NCBI GenBank assembly: GCA_965146665.1
Contig: CBCTHE010000004.1
Coordinates: 1-64,000, forward strand
DNA: 64,000 nt
Origin: Ructibacterium sp965146665
Lineage (GTDB): Bacteria; Bacillota; Clostridia; Monoglobales; Monoglobaceae
Reading direction: 5' to 3'
Within the stretch, counting starts at the first letter, position 1; every line of letters starts with the position of its first letter. Under the pieces are notes generated by a model. It saw only the letters and a list, made by a program, of their open reading frames with translations. It did not search any database and was not told the origin of the DNA. Of this stretch, positions 25,479-34,407 are shown one piece after another. A program made the position numbers and the translations under genes.

Positions 25479-26312
25479 TTATTTTGCAGCAAATTTCTTT
25501 ACTGCCTGTACCGTTCTTACCGCTGCCTGACCTGCGTAGTATGTACTCATAATATTCACTCTTGCCGATGTATCAAGACCAAATCTGTCTGCTATTCTCG
25601 GCACCTCATTTGCAGCAAGCATAATTCCAAGCCCTAACAGCGGATGATCACCAAATGTCAAAAGGCCTGCAAACAGGAGCGAGTTTTGCAGAAATGCTGT
25701 AACACACAATGCTATTACCTGTTTGCACCAATCCACAAATCCATCCTGATGTCCTCTTGTAAGACCAAAGATGTATAGTGAACCCACCGCAATATTGGTA
25801 AGCATAATACCGCCGCGCTTAATATTTGCAAAGAACACCTTTATTACTGCATAGCCAAGTGCAATAATCGTAAATAAGTTAAAAGGATTTATTTCTGCCG
25901 AAAAAGCAGTCAATTGCCGCAAGGACAATTCGGATAAATCCGTGAGCGAACCACTGTACAAACCACTCATTGCAACACCCAAGCTGTTCTGAACTTCTAC
26001 TGCCAATTTATATAATTCTATCGGCACTATGGTAAACAAACTCACTGCCATAAAACCTTTTATAGCACCCAGGGCTGCATCCTTAATATTTCCCTGACCG
26101 TTCTGCCATGCTATTGCAACATCAAAAACGGCAACAACCAATGCTACAACATACATTGCCCAGCCGAACAGCCGAAAGAATTCTACTACTGCCTGAATCC
26201 ACGAAAGTTCGAATATTTCCAGCCCCATTCCGCTTAAATATGTAAAAAAGGTCTGGATAAACTCCATGACCTTTCCATAAATCCAGTCTAAGAACCAATC
26301 GAACACAAACAA
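25479..26312 (-). CDS. VirB6/TrbL-like polytopic channel protein (CD0411 type)
   Basis: 277 residues with about five to six membrane segments (around 10-35, 50-75, 85-108, 145-165, 170-190, 205-235). The motifs NPFNLFTIIALGYAVIKVFF and ANEVPRIADRFGLD are typical of the CD0411-type VirB6 protein of Clostridium ICEs, which lines the inner-membrane channel. The start is probably TTG 26312 (GGTGG upstream); a GTG two codons later is possible. It follows the 26331 gene by 18 bases. The HTH/kinase pair separates it from prgI, which would normally be near it. Confidence 0.85.
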   Translation of the reverse strand: MFVFDWFLDWIYGKVMEFIQTFFTYLSGMGLEIFELSWIQAVVEFFRLFGWAMYVVALVVAVFDVAIAWQNGQGNIKDAALGAIKGFMAVSLFTIVPIELYKLAVEVQNSLGVAMSGLYSGSLTDLSELSLRQLTAFSAEINPFNLFTIIALGYAVIKVFFANIKRGGIMLTNIAVGSLYIFGLTRGHQDGFVDWCKQVIALCVTAFLQNSLLFAGLLTFGDHPLLGLGIMLAANEVPRIADRFGLDTSARVNIMSTYYAGQAAVRTVQAVKKFAAK

Positions 26313-26330
26313 ACTTTACCACCCGCCTTT

Positions 26331-26771
26331 CTATGTCATACTCATACCTTCATCCATTTCCTGTTCAAAATCCTGATATACCGATACATAGTCTTCCACT
26401 GAGTCTCTGAGTTCTTTCATATCTTGCGTTGTCGGATGATATACATACCAATCAAGCTTGTCTTCGCTATGCCAAAGATGCGGCGAAACACCTTCTTTGA
26501 AGTTTGGATTTGTTGTATGTTTCTTTCCCCATAACTCTTCAAACCGAATTACGTTGCTATCTACGACTCCTTCGTTTCGTTTAATCACTTCTAACTTCAA
26601 AGCTGAATAATGATTCGAAATGTCTCTTGATATATACTGTGCTTTTAATCTTAACTCATCATCAATCTTCCCATAAAATGCTCTGCCAACATATTTCATA
26701 CTCCCTTCTTCAAAGCATTCCATATCATCAAATATTCGCCTCAGTTCATTTTCAAATGTCGTTCCTTTCAT
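26331..26771 (-). CDS. Hypothetical ICE protein with acidic Met tail
   Basis: 146 residues, no known family. Predominantly helical with a conserved-looking centre (RFEELWGKKHTTNPNFKEGV) and no membrane segment. It ends YQDFEQEMDEGMSMT, a textbook example of the shared tail. Starts at ATG 26771 with AGGAGGTGCAAA upstream. It lies between the DUF3852 gene and VirB6 within the T4SS core operon. Confidence 0.7.
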   Translation of the reverse strand: MKGTTFENELRRIFDDMECFEEGSMKYVGRAFYGKIDDELRLKAQYISRDISNHYSALKLEVIKRNEGVVDSNVIRFEELWGKKHTTNPNFKEGVSPHLWHSEDKLDWYVYHPTTQDMKELRDSVEDYVSVYQDFEQEMDEGMSMT

Positions 26772-26790
26772 TTTGCACCTCCTAATTGAA

Positions 26791-26819
26791 TATGGCTGTG
26801 CTTTTTAGGCACAGCCATA
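26791..26819 (-). promoter_or_regulatory. Intercistronic stem-loop before the 26331 gene
   Basis: Perfect 11-bp stem TATGGCTGTGC / GCACAGCCATA, with no U tract on the minus strand, ending about 17 bases before the AGGAGG of the next gene. It lies directly after the DUF3852 stop. Perhaps an mRNA processing or stability element. Confidence 0.7.
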
Positions 26820-26830
26820 GCATAAATAAA

Positions 26831-29684
26831 TTACATTCCGAGTATACTCCAAAGATAGGTCGGAGCGGTCAGCACGAAAACAAGACAGGCAAACAATATT
26901 GCCGGAGCCGTCCACTCAAACTGCCCACTTTTCCTATGTAGGCTAAGCGCCCAACGCCTTACCATATCACTATGGCAGGTTTTCAAACACTCGCCCCCGA
27001 ACCGTGCTTGCACCTCTCAATGCACACGGCTCTCCACTTATTTAATTCAGTTTACCTAAATGCAAATTTTTATGACACTCTTTGCAGAGCGCCAATGTTT
27101 TTCTATTTCTCGCTATCATAAAATTTTCCCAATAGGTTTTATTTGTCAGATTACGCAACTTTCTAATATGGTATATCTCAATCTCACACTCTGTTTTTCC
27201 GCACAGTTCGCACTTACCCGCTTTCAGCCTGTCAATAAGGCTTGTGGTACTTGCATACATTACAGTATTTGGCACATTATCTATTTCCGATTGTGTTATT
27301 GCCTTTTTACGGGCGAAACCCTCATTATAGAACAACCTTATCTTTTGTACGCCTTTCTTTGTCACATAACGTACTCCGAAATCTTTTCCTATGCGAAGCC
27401 TATCTATCATTTCCCGCATTGAACATCTGTATTTTGTGGCAAATGTCTTAAACATACTGTATTGCATAATGTACCCGAACGAATTGGCGTGTGCGGAATT
27501 GTTGGCTAACTGATAGTAGTTTCTGAAACCTCTTATTTCACTGTTGTATTGTTCCATGATTTCGAGGTCGTCATTATCTTTCAGATAGTAACGCGCTTTC
27601 GCTTTCCAGTTATCCTTGCCGTATACTGTTTTCTCAATGGTCATAGCGCCGTAATCAAGCAGCTTTTTACGCATAACCTCTGTGGGCAATTCAAGATTTA
27701 CAGTACCGTTGAGAAATCTTCTCAACCGCCCCGCTTTATCTCGTTTCGTTGCATTGGTTTTCCTGATACTGATGTCATAACCAAGGAATCTGGCTTTTTT
27801 GTTTGCGTGTGTTATAAGCGTCTTTTCCTCTGACAGTTCAAGACAAAGGTTTTGAGATACAAATTCTTTAATCTTTTGTTTGATTTGCCTTGCGTCCTCC
27901 TTACTTCCAATAATTCCGACAATAAAGTCGTCTGCATATCTGACATATTGAATACGCTTGTACTTTTCATCAAACTGATTGTAGTACGGATATTGCAGTC
28001 TTTCCCTTTCAACCTTTTTCATTTCAGAAATTAGTTTATTGCGTTCCACAACATCCTGCGTATCACTTAATGCTTTTCTTATTACTTTCATACGTCTGTC
28101 AAACGCAAACGAGTGATAGTCTGTCCTTCTTTCTCTGCCTGTATCAAATGTGCTTTTCATGTTTTCCATAAATTTGTCAAGTTTGTCGAGATATATGTTT
28201 GCGAGTATTGGACTTATCAAGCCGCCCTGCGGCGTACCGCTGTAAGTATTATGATACGTCCATTCTTCCAGATAGCTGGCTTTTAAGAATTTGCAGATAA
28301 GTCTTAAAAATCTTTCGTCTGCAATTCGTTCCCTCAATATATCTATCAGTATTTTATGATTGATGTTATCAAAGAAACTGCATATATCTCCCTCCACAAA
28401 CCACTTTGAACCTGTGAAACAAATCTGAATTTGGCTTAATGCTGTATGACAGCTATGGTTTGGTCTGAAACCGTGTGATTGTTTAGAAAAGCTGCCCTCA
28501 TAGATTGCTTCCAAAATCATACGGATTACTTCCTGAATGAGTTTGTCGTCAAAGGATGGCACACCCAAAGGCCGCATTTTCCCGTTTTTCTTTGGAATAT
28601 ATACTCGTCTTGAGGGTTGAGGCTGATAGCTCTCATTTCTCAGTTGCTCTATGAGCCTTTCTATTCGTTTAAGGCTCATTCCGTCAACCGTTTTTCCGTC
28701 CGTACCTTTTGTCATATTTCCCTGCTTTGCATAAATATTTTGGTATGCCATAAGGAACAATTCTGTATTATATAAATTTTTATACAGTCTCTCGTATCGG
28801 TACGAACAATCTGCACTGTGTTTTTGTAAACTGCTCAATAAATTGATTGGATTTCTCATAGTGTATCGCACACTTTCCTTTCTTTTGTATCGAGTAAATA
28901 AGCTGCCTCCCTTCGCCCTGTAAATGGCTTTCCCATTCTCTGACTACTACGGAGGCTCCGTTGCCATATTGGATTTTCAGTGTCATCTTTCTTGGTATAA
29001 CCTTGAAATTTATCCCCTTTCGGCATTACACATAGCTTTTTCAAGCGCTCCAACTTAGGCAATCCCCGTTTAGCGCAATGATAATGGCTTTGGTTATTGT
29101 CGGATACCGTTTTCGCCCTTTTCTATATACATAGCTGACTTACACAGGAGTTTGCCCGCATATACTCGACTAATGTATTGCGGCTGTGTAATATGACATT
29201 TATAGCTGCCTTATGTCATAGTTCCTACATAAACGTCTCGAACTGCGGTTCAGGCAGTTTAGCCTTTATCCTTATATAACCATTTTCATCTCCCTGTTCA
29301 GTCGTGGATTGACAACTATCCAACTTACAGGTTTACCGATATGCTATTTTCCCCTTTGAAATTTCTTTCTCAGGTTAATCGGTTAATGACAGATATATTA
29401 AACTCTTATCTGTTGAGTTGCCACACTCAAAATTATCAAAGCACCTCTACGGGCGCACAATCAAAATATGCTGACCCCAGCTTCACAAAGAAAAATATCG
29501 CCAAAATCAAGTCCAGAACGGGAAACACAACATTGTTCACTACTGATTTAATTTGCGTTCTCGCCGTTGTCCATGTGCTTTCCACTGCTCCTGCAACATC
29601 TCCGGCCGCAAATGCCGGTATTGCAAATACTGCTGTGATGATTAAAATAGCCAATACTGCCATCAAGATTCTTTTCGTCTTCAT
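26831..29684 (-). CDS. DUF3852 conjugation membrane protein, interrupted by a group II intron
   Basis: Exons 29684..29459 and 26937..26831. Joined at GTGCG/AY they encode 110 residues: a signal peptide ending IPAFAAG, a helix (ESTWTTARTQIKSVVNNV), a first membrane segment (VFPVLDLILAIFFFVKLG), the junction AYFD-YRKSGQFEW, and a second membrane segment (AILFACLVFVLTAPTYLW). This is the usual length and order of DUF3852 proteins, small VirB2-like membrane components of Firmicute ICEs. Without splicing the protein stops five codons after the insertion (CAPVEVL) and lacks its second membrane span. GGAGGT precedes ATG 29684. Confidence 0.88.
26938..29458 (-). mobile_element. Group II intron (2521 bases) inserted in the DUF3852 gene
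   Basis: 5' end GTGCGCCCGT from 29458; 3' end GCCTAC at 26938. A classical domain V lies near 27000-27035 on the minus strand (GAGCCGTGTGC, ATTGAGAGGT, GCAAGCACGGTTC). It encodes its own RT (27042-28859) and is in the same orientation as its host gene. The RT differs clearly from that of the virD4 intron, so this is an independent insertion by a different intron lineage. Confidence 0.92.
27042..28859 (-). CDS. ltrA: Group II intron reverse transcriptase/maturase
   Basis: 605 residues from ATG 28859. RT motifs: MRPLGVPSFDDKLIQEV, QSHGFRPNHSCHTA, GDICSFFDNINH, GTPQGGLISPILANIYLDKL and YADDFIVG, with a longer insert between blocks 4 and 5 (KSTFDTGRERRTDYHSF and on) than in the virD4 intron RT. 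The maturase region and a C-terminal zinc/HNH-like end follow (CELCGKTECEIEIYHIRKL, LCKECHKNLH). Intact. The YIPKKNGKMRPLG and insert features resemble the CL-type/mitochondrial-like bacterial lineage. Confidence 0.95.
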   Translation of the reverse strand: MRNPINLLSSLQKHSADCSYRYERLYKNLYNTELFLMAYQNIYAKQGNMTKGTDGKTVDGMSLKRIERLIEQLRNESYQPQPSRRVYIPKKNGKMRPLGVPSFDDKLIQEVIRMILEAIYEGSFSKQSHGFRPNHSCHTALSQIQICFTGSKWFVEGDICSFFDNINHKILIDILRERIADERFLRLICKFLKASYLEEWTYHNTYSGTPQGGLISPILANIYLDKLDKFMENMKSTFDTGRERRTDYHSFAFDRRMKVIRKALSDTQDVVERNKLISEMKKVERERLQYPYYNQFDEKYKRIQYVRYADDFIVGIIGSKEDARQIKQKIKEFVSQNLCLELSEEKTLITHANKKARFLGYDISIRKTNATKRDKAGRLRRFLNGTVNLELPTEVMRKKLLDYGAMTIEKTVYGKDNWKAKARYYLKDNDDLEIMEQYNSEIRGFRNYYQLANNSAHANSFGYIMQYSMFKTFATKYRCSMREMIDRLRIGKDFGVRYVTKKGVQKIRLFYNEGFARKKAITQSEIDNVPNTVMYASTTSLIDRLKAGKCELCGKTECEIEIYHIRKLRNLTNKTYWENFMIARNRKTLALCKECHKNLHLGKLN

Positions 29685-29702
29685 AATCGTATACCTCCAA
29701 AT

Positions 29703-31481
29703 CTAATATTTTTTCGGCGCTATATGCCAATCTGAGAACAAATTGTCCTCTATGTCTATCCCAGCGTTTTTATTGACTTTCAACATTCCTGCAGGAGTCC
29801 ATGCATCGAAAACCTCCGTATATGTCTTGTATGCTCCATCGAGATACCACACCGGAGTAAAATGCGCTCTTGACAGATATGTTGAAAATCTGTTTTCTTT
29901 GAATTTAAATGCTGACCTGTATGTATTTACATTTCGGTCAAGCACTCTGAAATATGTTTCATAACCAAACTCCGGGAAGTACATGACACTGTTTTGTACC
30001 TGTGTGTATGCGCTTTGAGGCGCTGTTGTCACAATCTGTGCATTTAAGTCGGTCTTGATTCCGTATCCCGATTTCATCTTGCTGACTAAGGTTGTGGGAA
30101 CTTTCGAATCGGGTGATATGCTTTGTGCTATATCAAGCCTCGCTTCATACATGTTATATGAAAAGTCATACCAACCTTCATCTACCCACTGTCCGTTATC
30201 TATCCAATGCGTTCCTGTCCATTCCCAATCTGACGCCCACACCCAATATTCATGCCATAAGGCTGACCAAACTCCCCAAGACAAGTTATTTGATTCATAA
30301 CCTGTGGGCATAGGTGATTCTGTAAAGGCATCATTTCGGTCATTTGCTTTGGGATCAGGCGGTTCACAATCTCTGACCTCTTCGATTGCTGCATTGATTG
30401 TCTGTGTTCTTCCGCCCACGGTGACTCGTATGGTTATTGTTTGCGGAGTTGATGGCGTATGCCATTTTATCCATACAAGCTGTGTTTCACCTTCGGGGAT
30501 TACAATATTTCTCACGACATAATTGTTTCCTCCAACTACGAATCTCGCTGTTAACGGATTATCAGGATTATATTCCCTGTCTGCATACACGCGCACCGAT
30601 GTAATTACATCGGTATCTGTGCGATATACATATCTTCCGGGACTTCCTGCGTTTCCGGCGCCGAATAACCAACCAAATCCAAATAAACCACCTCCGCCTC
30701 CATCGGGTTCGGGAAATTCCATATCGGTTATAATCTCTTCCTCCGTAAATTTTACAATACCGAGTCCGAGATAATTTATAATTGTGTCATTGGACACTGC
30801 TTTGGAGCGATTTCCGTTCCATGCGGCGTACCCCAAGTCAGGCCGTTCCAAAAACATTGACAATGGCAGATTTTTATGCGACAGACTGATCATTTTTGCT
30901 CTGAGTCCTCCGCTTAATATTTGATCATACATCGCCGCCTGATGTGCTGACATTGCAAAATAATTACCGTTAAATAAAAAATATGCCACAGGCTCAATAA
31001 GGATTTTGTAATCTCCGCTTATTAAGGTGGCATATTCTATTCCTGTTTGATTGGCTACCAGATGCACTGCATATTCGCTGCAAAAATACCGTTTAATTTC
31101 GTCTATACTTGCCGGTCTGCTTCCTGTCGATATGATTTGCGGCATTGCCAGAGTCGGTCTTACAACCCTGTAATTTCCCGCCTGTGGAGTGAGAGATAAT
31201 CCACTTCGGTATGCAAGTTTGCTGTAGATTCCAAAGTTGTTTACATTATCTCTTAATGCAAAGTCTGCCATATCGAAAGAACTCGAAACCTGTGAACCGT
31301 CTGTTGTCCTGATTACGGTTACTCTTACACCTTCCTCTCCCGGTATCCATTTGTTTGCAGGGGTACCGCTTCCCATTCCGCCGCCACCGCCGTCAACATT
31401 TCCGTCACCAACCGCATATGCGCTCATGCATCCCGATATGCAAATGGCAAGCATACAAAAAAATGCGATTAACCTTTTCAT
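29703..31481 (-). CDS. Large secreted/surface protein of the conjugation region
   Basis: 592 residues from ATG 31481 (GGAGAAAATTATCC upstream). A signal peptide with a possible lipobox (CMLAICISGC) is followed by Gly-rich NVDGGGGGMGSGTP. The mature part is rich in Trp, Tyr and Gly (SWGVWSALWHEYWVWASDWE) and includes beta-sandwich-like segments (ITIRVTVGGRTQTINAAIEE). Proteins with this organisation precede the DUF3852 gene in related ICEs and probably form part of the outer face of the transfer channel. No cell-wall sorting motif was seen. The DUF3852 start is 18 bases downstream. Confidence 0.7.
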   Translation of the reverse strand: MKRLIAFFCMLAICISGCMSAYAVGDGNVDGGGGGMGSGTPANKWIPGEEGVRVTVIRTTDGSQVSSSFDMADFALRDNVNNFGIYSKLAYRSGLSLTPQAGNYRVVRPTLAMPQIISTGSRPASIDEIKRYFCSEYAVHLVANQTGIEYATLISGDYKILIEPVAYFLFNGNYFAMSAHQAAMYDQILSGGLRAKMISLSHKNLPLSMFLERPDLGYAAWNGNRSKAVSNDTIINYLGLGIVKFTEEEIITDMEFPEPDGGGGGLFGFGWLFGAGNAGSPGRYVYRTDTDVITSVRVYADREYNPDNPLTARFVVGGNNYVVRNIVIPEGETQLVWIKWHTPSTPQTITIRVTVGGRTQTINAAIEEVRDCEPPDPKANDRNDAFTESPMPTGYESNNLSWGVWSALWHEYWVWASDWEWTGTHWIDNGQWVDEGWYDFSYNMYEARLDIAQSISPDSKVPTTLVSKMKSGYGIKTDLNAQIVTTAPQSAYTQVQNSVMYFPEFGYETYFRVLDRNVNTYRSAFKFKENRFSTYLSRAHFTPVWYLDGAYKTYTEVFDAWTPAGMLKVNKNAGIDIEDNLFSDWHIAPKKY

Positions 31482-31519
31482 TGGATAATTTTCTCCTTTC
31501 ATTTTCTCATTTCCACATC

Positions 31520-31861
31520 TTAACTCATCTCCATTCCGAATTGCTGTTCTTCTGATTTTGTAAAGGAGAATTCTGCATTTGCTGCCTTTTTACACCTGCT
31601 TTCAATAAAATTACTGTTTGTTTTGATTCTCTGCATAAAGTATGCAACCTCTTCAAGTGTGGCATCGAATGTTTCATCTCCGCCATAGATGTAGCCTTCT
31701 GCTTTGACCTTTACCACATCGTCTTCATCTATTTCATTTACAAAATCCCAAAATTTAAACCACCCTTTGAGTCCTTCCGGTGATTTCGGAATTCCTCCAA
31801 CAAGCAATTCCCCTGTTTTACCATTCGCAGTGAGTTTCACTACTGAGAACAGAACTCCCAT
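31520..31861 (-). CDS. Small ICE protein with Gln-Met tail
   Basis: 113 residues. The start at ATG 31861 is supported by GGAGGAATGTGAA; upstream codons in this frame overlap the neighbouring gene and are not expected to be translated. Body: VLFSVVKLTANGKTGELLVG, GLKGWFKFWDFVNEIDEDDV, with a helical end. No known family. The C-terminus SEEQQFGMEMS matches the shared tail. It follows 31863-32723 directly and was probably co-translated with it. Confidence 0.65.
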   Translation of the reverse strand: MGVLFSVVKLTANGKTGELLVGGIPKSPEGLKGWFKFWDFVNEIDEDDVVKVKAEGYIYGGDETFDATLEEVAYFMQRIKTNSNFIESRCKKAANAEFSFTKSEEQQFGMEMS

Positions 31862-31862
31862 T

Positions 31863-32723
31863 TCACATTCCTCCCATCTGCATACCCATATTCTGATCAT
31901 CCGACATTCTGTTTTCGAAATCGTCTTGATTTTCCATGAAGTAGTCATCGCTTCCATTCCAGAATGATACACAGATATATCCATCGTCTATCTTGATTTC
32001 CCTTTGCTCAAAGCCTTCGCCGAATCCATCGGCAGCCTGACCTATCAGTTCATCAACCCAAGCCTTTTCTTCTTCGGGAGTGAATTTTTCTGTCAGATGT
32101 GTATGGATTACTCCATATAGAGTTCCGTTGACTTCCTTGACATCCCATATTGCTGATACAAGCTTATCTTTTGCTGTTTCACTTCCGTCAAAGTAAAATG
32201 CCATATCGTTTAAGTCTTCATTCTGCTCTGCCATAAGCCTTTCTCTTATTGTCTCTTCATTTGACAGTGCATACCCATTATCAACCTCGAAGTAATCCGC
32301 ACAGTCATCATACATCATTTGAATTGTAAGCGGACAATAGTAATCTACCGATACATTTATCAGCTCGCTTGTTCTGTTATTAAGTTCTTCCATCAAGTCT
32401 TCCGGTGATTCAAACTGTTCATGCAGAATATCTCCTTCCATATCTTCAAGTATTGAAAGGCGTGCATTCTCAAGTTTATATACACAAGTGTTTATATCAT
32501 CCAAGCTATAATCCTCATTAAACAGCGTTATGATACTGTTTCCAAAATCCGAATCCGAACTCAATTTTATATTGCATATTGCCCCCTCGGCATCAGTGAT
32601 TTTTATATCCCGAGCATTTTTTCTGATGTCAAGCTCCCATAATTTAAAATTGAAGTCAAAACGGTCTGTCGGCAGTTCAATGACTGCCGACTTATTACCA
32701 TGCGTAACATTTACATTTAACAT
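31863..32723 (-). CDS. Modular ICE protein: shared N-terminal module plus GWGExFEQ-type module, Met tail
   Basis: 286 residues. The N-terminal ~40 residues (MLNVNVTHGNKSAVIELPTD...KLWELDI) resemble the starts of 58193-59401 and 2131-2433. The central acidic helical part includes DYYCPLTIQMMYDDCADYF. Residues ~215-270 (EEKAWVDELIGQAADGFGEG, FEQREIKIDDGYICVSFW) match the module in 18010-19206. It ends with DDQNMGMQMGGM. Highly acidic. It therefore links two otherwise separate protein groups and suggests that these proteins are assembled from a small set of mobile modules. Confidence 0.7.
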   Translation of the reverse strand: MLNVNVTHGNKSAVIELPTDRFDFNFKLWELDIRKNARDIKITDAEGAICNIKLSSDSDFGNSIITLFNEDYSLDDINTCVYKLENARLSILEDMEGDILHEQFESPEDLMEELNNRTSELINVSVDYYCPLTIQMMYDDCADYFEVDNGYALSNEETIRERLMAEQNEDLNDMAFYFDGSETAKDKLVSAIWDVKEVNGTLYGVIHTHLTEKFTPEEEKAWVDELIGQAADGFGEGFEQREIKIDDGYICVSFWNGSDDYFMENQDDFENRMSDDQNMGMQMGGM

Positions 32724-32741
32724 TTTAGTATCTTCCTCTCT

Positions 32742-33275
32742 TTAATCCATTGAGCCGACCATTTTGTTGATATCGCCTGTGGACTGACCTGTCTTTGTTT
32801 GGGTGCTGCTGCCCTGTTCGACACATCCGAATCCGTCAATATACACCTTTGAACCTCCGCCTGATATATTTTGGCTTACTCTCTGTTTCGGTTTTTCCTC
32901 AATTACCGTCTGCTCTTTTGTATATGTTGGAGGTGCATCGGGATTTGTGCAGCTTCCGCTTGCTTTCGGCTTTTCAGGAGGTACTTCAGGCTTTTTCTCG
33001 GGAGGTGCGTTTTCCTGCACCTCTGCCACTACCTCATCACCCGATTCATCCACGATTGTTTCATATATTTTGGGGACTTCAATGTTCTCATTGATTTTGG
33101 GGACTTCAATGTTCTCATTGATTTTGACCACAACTTCCTGCTCTTCACTTTCTTCGCCGACTTCTGTAGCTATCCGGGTAGTATGCGGCTGACTTGTAAA
33201 GTACCACACACCGCTTGCACACACAAGCGCAATCGCCGCCACTGTGCCGACTAAAATTTTTGTTTTCCTTCTCAT
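32742..33275 (-). CDS. DUF6550-like membrane-anchored protein
   Basis: 177 residues. One N-terminal membrane anchor (about 7-27, ILVGTVAAIALVCASGVWYF), then a low-complexity extracellular stalk rich in Glu, Pro and Lys (PPEKKPEVPPEKPKASG), and a C-terminal conserved end KVYIDGFGCVEQGSSTQ. This arrangement fits DUF6550, found in Firmicute conjugation operons; its function is unknown. The stalk carries an exact nine-residue duplication (INENIEVPK twice) from a 27-bp tandem repeat. The end (NKMVGSMD) only loosely resembles the shared tail, which fits a membrane protein. Confidence 0.7.
   Translation of the reverse strand: MRRKTKILVGTVAAIALVCASGVWYFTSQPHTTRIATEVGEESEEQEVVVKINENIEVPKINENIEVPKIYETIVDESGDEVVAEVQENAPPEKKPEVPPEKPKASGSCTNPDAPPTYTKEQTVIEEKPKQRVSQNISGGGSKVYIDGFGCVEQGSSTQTKTGQSTGDINKMVGSMD
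33067..33120. repeat. 27-bp perfect tandem repeat inside the DUF6550-like gene
   Basis: Two identical, adjacent 27-base units (33067-33093 and 33094-33120), each encoding one copy of INENIEVPK in the extracellular stalk. In frame, so a length-variable region is likely. Confidence 0.9.
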
Positions 33276-33344
33276 ACTTTTTCTCCTTTCGGTATCATTT
33301 GCTCAACATCGTTATATCCATAGTTTCATCTTAGGAGGAAGATC

Positions 33345-34163
33345 TTAGAATAAACATAACTGTCCGTTTTCTAATTCCCTAAGGTTTAGCGTATCTTCCG
33401 CCGGTATTTGAATTTCATATTCTGCTTCTTTAACCTTCTGTGCATTTGCAATATCCTGTATTGTCCGTCTTTCTTTGAATGCCCGGCCATATATCATATA
33501 CGTCGGCGTGTACCATTCTGACCACACCTCATTTGTTAATGAATTGCCATGTATGATTTTTGCAGGTATCCCGAACAATCCAAGCTTCAGGTATGCCATA
33601 TGCACACACTTGATGTCTATATCACAGGCAGTTACACATAATTCCCTTTGATAGTTCATCCCTCTGGCATGCATCTCAGAAGCAAATCCAAGAACAAGCG
33701 CTCCTGAACCAACACAAGGCTCACATACTGAAATATAGTTTTCTCTGTATATTTTCTCATTTATTAAATCACCTAATGTTAATTCACCCATAAATTTGCA
33801 TATATGAAACGGTGTGAAGAACTGTCCTTTGTACTTGTTGTGCAGTTCCAACCCATGAAAGACCGAGCCGAGAATATCATATGGACCTCCGTTTTCAGCT
33901 TCCTGTGTCATTTCATTTATTAACACACCAAGAGTCTGTGCAAGCTTGATCCTTTCTTCTTCATTGTATCTTTTAATAATCTCCATATATTCAGCTTCTC
34001 GCTTTGATGCATTATTCCAATCCACCGTATTGCTTATGGATATTGCTGATAGTGCGAGGAAGTCTTGGAACACCTGCCAATTTGAATGTCTGTAACCTAT
34101 GTCCTGTATTGCTTTCATAACCTTTTCACCTCTGGGGATGTATACAGGTTGACTTTTTGTCAT
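33345..34163 (-). CDS. N6-adenine DNA methylase-like protein (HsdM-type fold), motif IV not canonical
   Basis: 272 residues from ATG 34163 (GAAGGTG upstream; the frame is open further). The N-terminal helical region is typical of ICE-encoded HsdM-like proteins. KGQFFTPFHICKFMGELTLG and the SAM-binding motif VCEPCVGSGALVLGFA are clear, as is ACDIDIKCVHMAYLKL. The catalytic NPPY/F motif is not found where expected (GNSLTNEVWSEWYTPTYMI), so it may not methylate. The protein ends ENGQLCLF, which fits the beta-sliding-clamp-binding consensus QL(S/D)LF. No restriction or specificity subunit is adjacent. Confidence 0.8.
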   Translation of the reverse strand: MTKSQPVYIPRGEKVMKAIQDIGYRHSNWQVFQDFLALSAISISNTVDWNNASKREAEYMEIIKRYNEEERIKLAQTLGVLINEMTQEAENGGPYDILGSVFHGLELHNKYKGQFFTPFHICKFMGELTLGDLINEKIYRENYISVCEPCVGSGALVLGFASEMHARGMNYQRELCVTACDIDIKCVHMAYLKLGLFGIPAKIIHGNSLTNEVWSEWYTPTYMIYGRAFKERRTIQDIANAQKVKEAEYEIQIPAEDTLNLRELENGQLCLF

Positions 34164-34234
34164 TGTCTGTTCACCTTCTTCTGCGACAAACAATACCACA
34201 GAAAAGTTCACAAGTCCATAAAGGTTTTTATAAT

Positions 34235-34375
34235 CTACGAAACAAATAAAACAAGGTTTTCAAAATAGGTGAAACGCACTAATACTACTATCTTACCGTC
34301 AGGCACATGCAGCTTTAAAATATTTTTTATGATTTTTCCTTGGTCATATGAAATGCTTTTTATTAACTCTAACAT
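34235..34375 (-). CDS. Small ORF (46 residues), possibly a gene remnant
   Basis: Begins at ATG 34375 behind GGGGGTGTTT. It reads MLELIKSISYDQGKIIKNIL, then KLHVPDGKI, before less typical sequence and a TAG. The first half resembles the start of SAM-dependent methylase genes that place QGxII...ILKLH near the N-terminus, so this may be the truncated 5' end of such a gene. Low confidence that it is functional. Confidence 0.35.
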   Translation of the reverse strand: MLELIKSISYDQGKIIKNILKLHVPDGKIVVLVRFTYFENLVLFVS

Positions 34376-34407
34376 AAACACCCCCTTATAAGAATGCGAC
34401 TGTTTTA

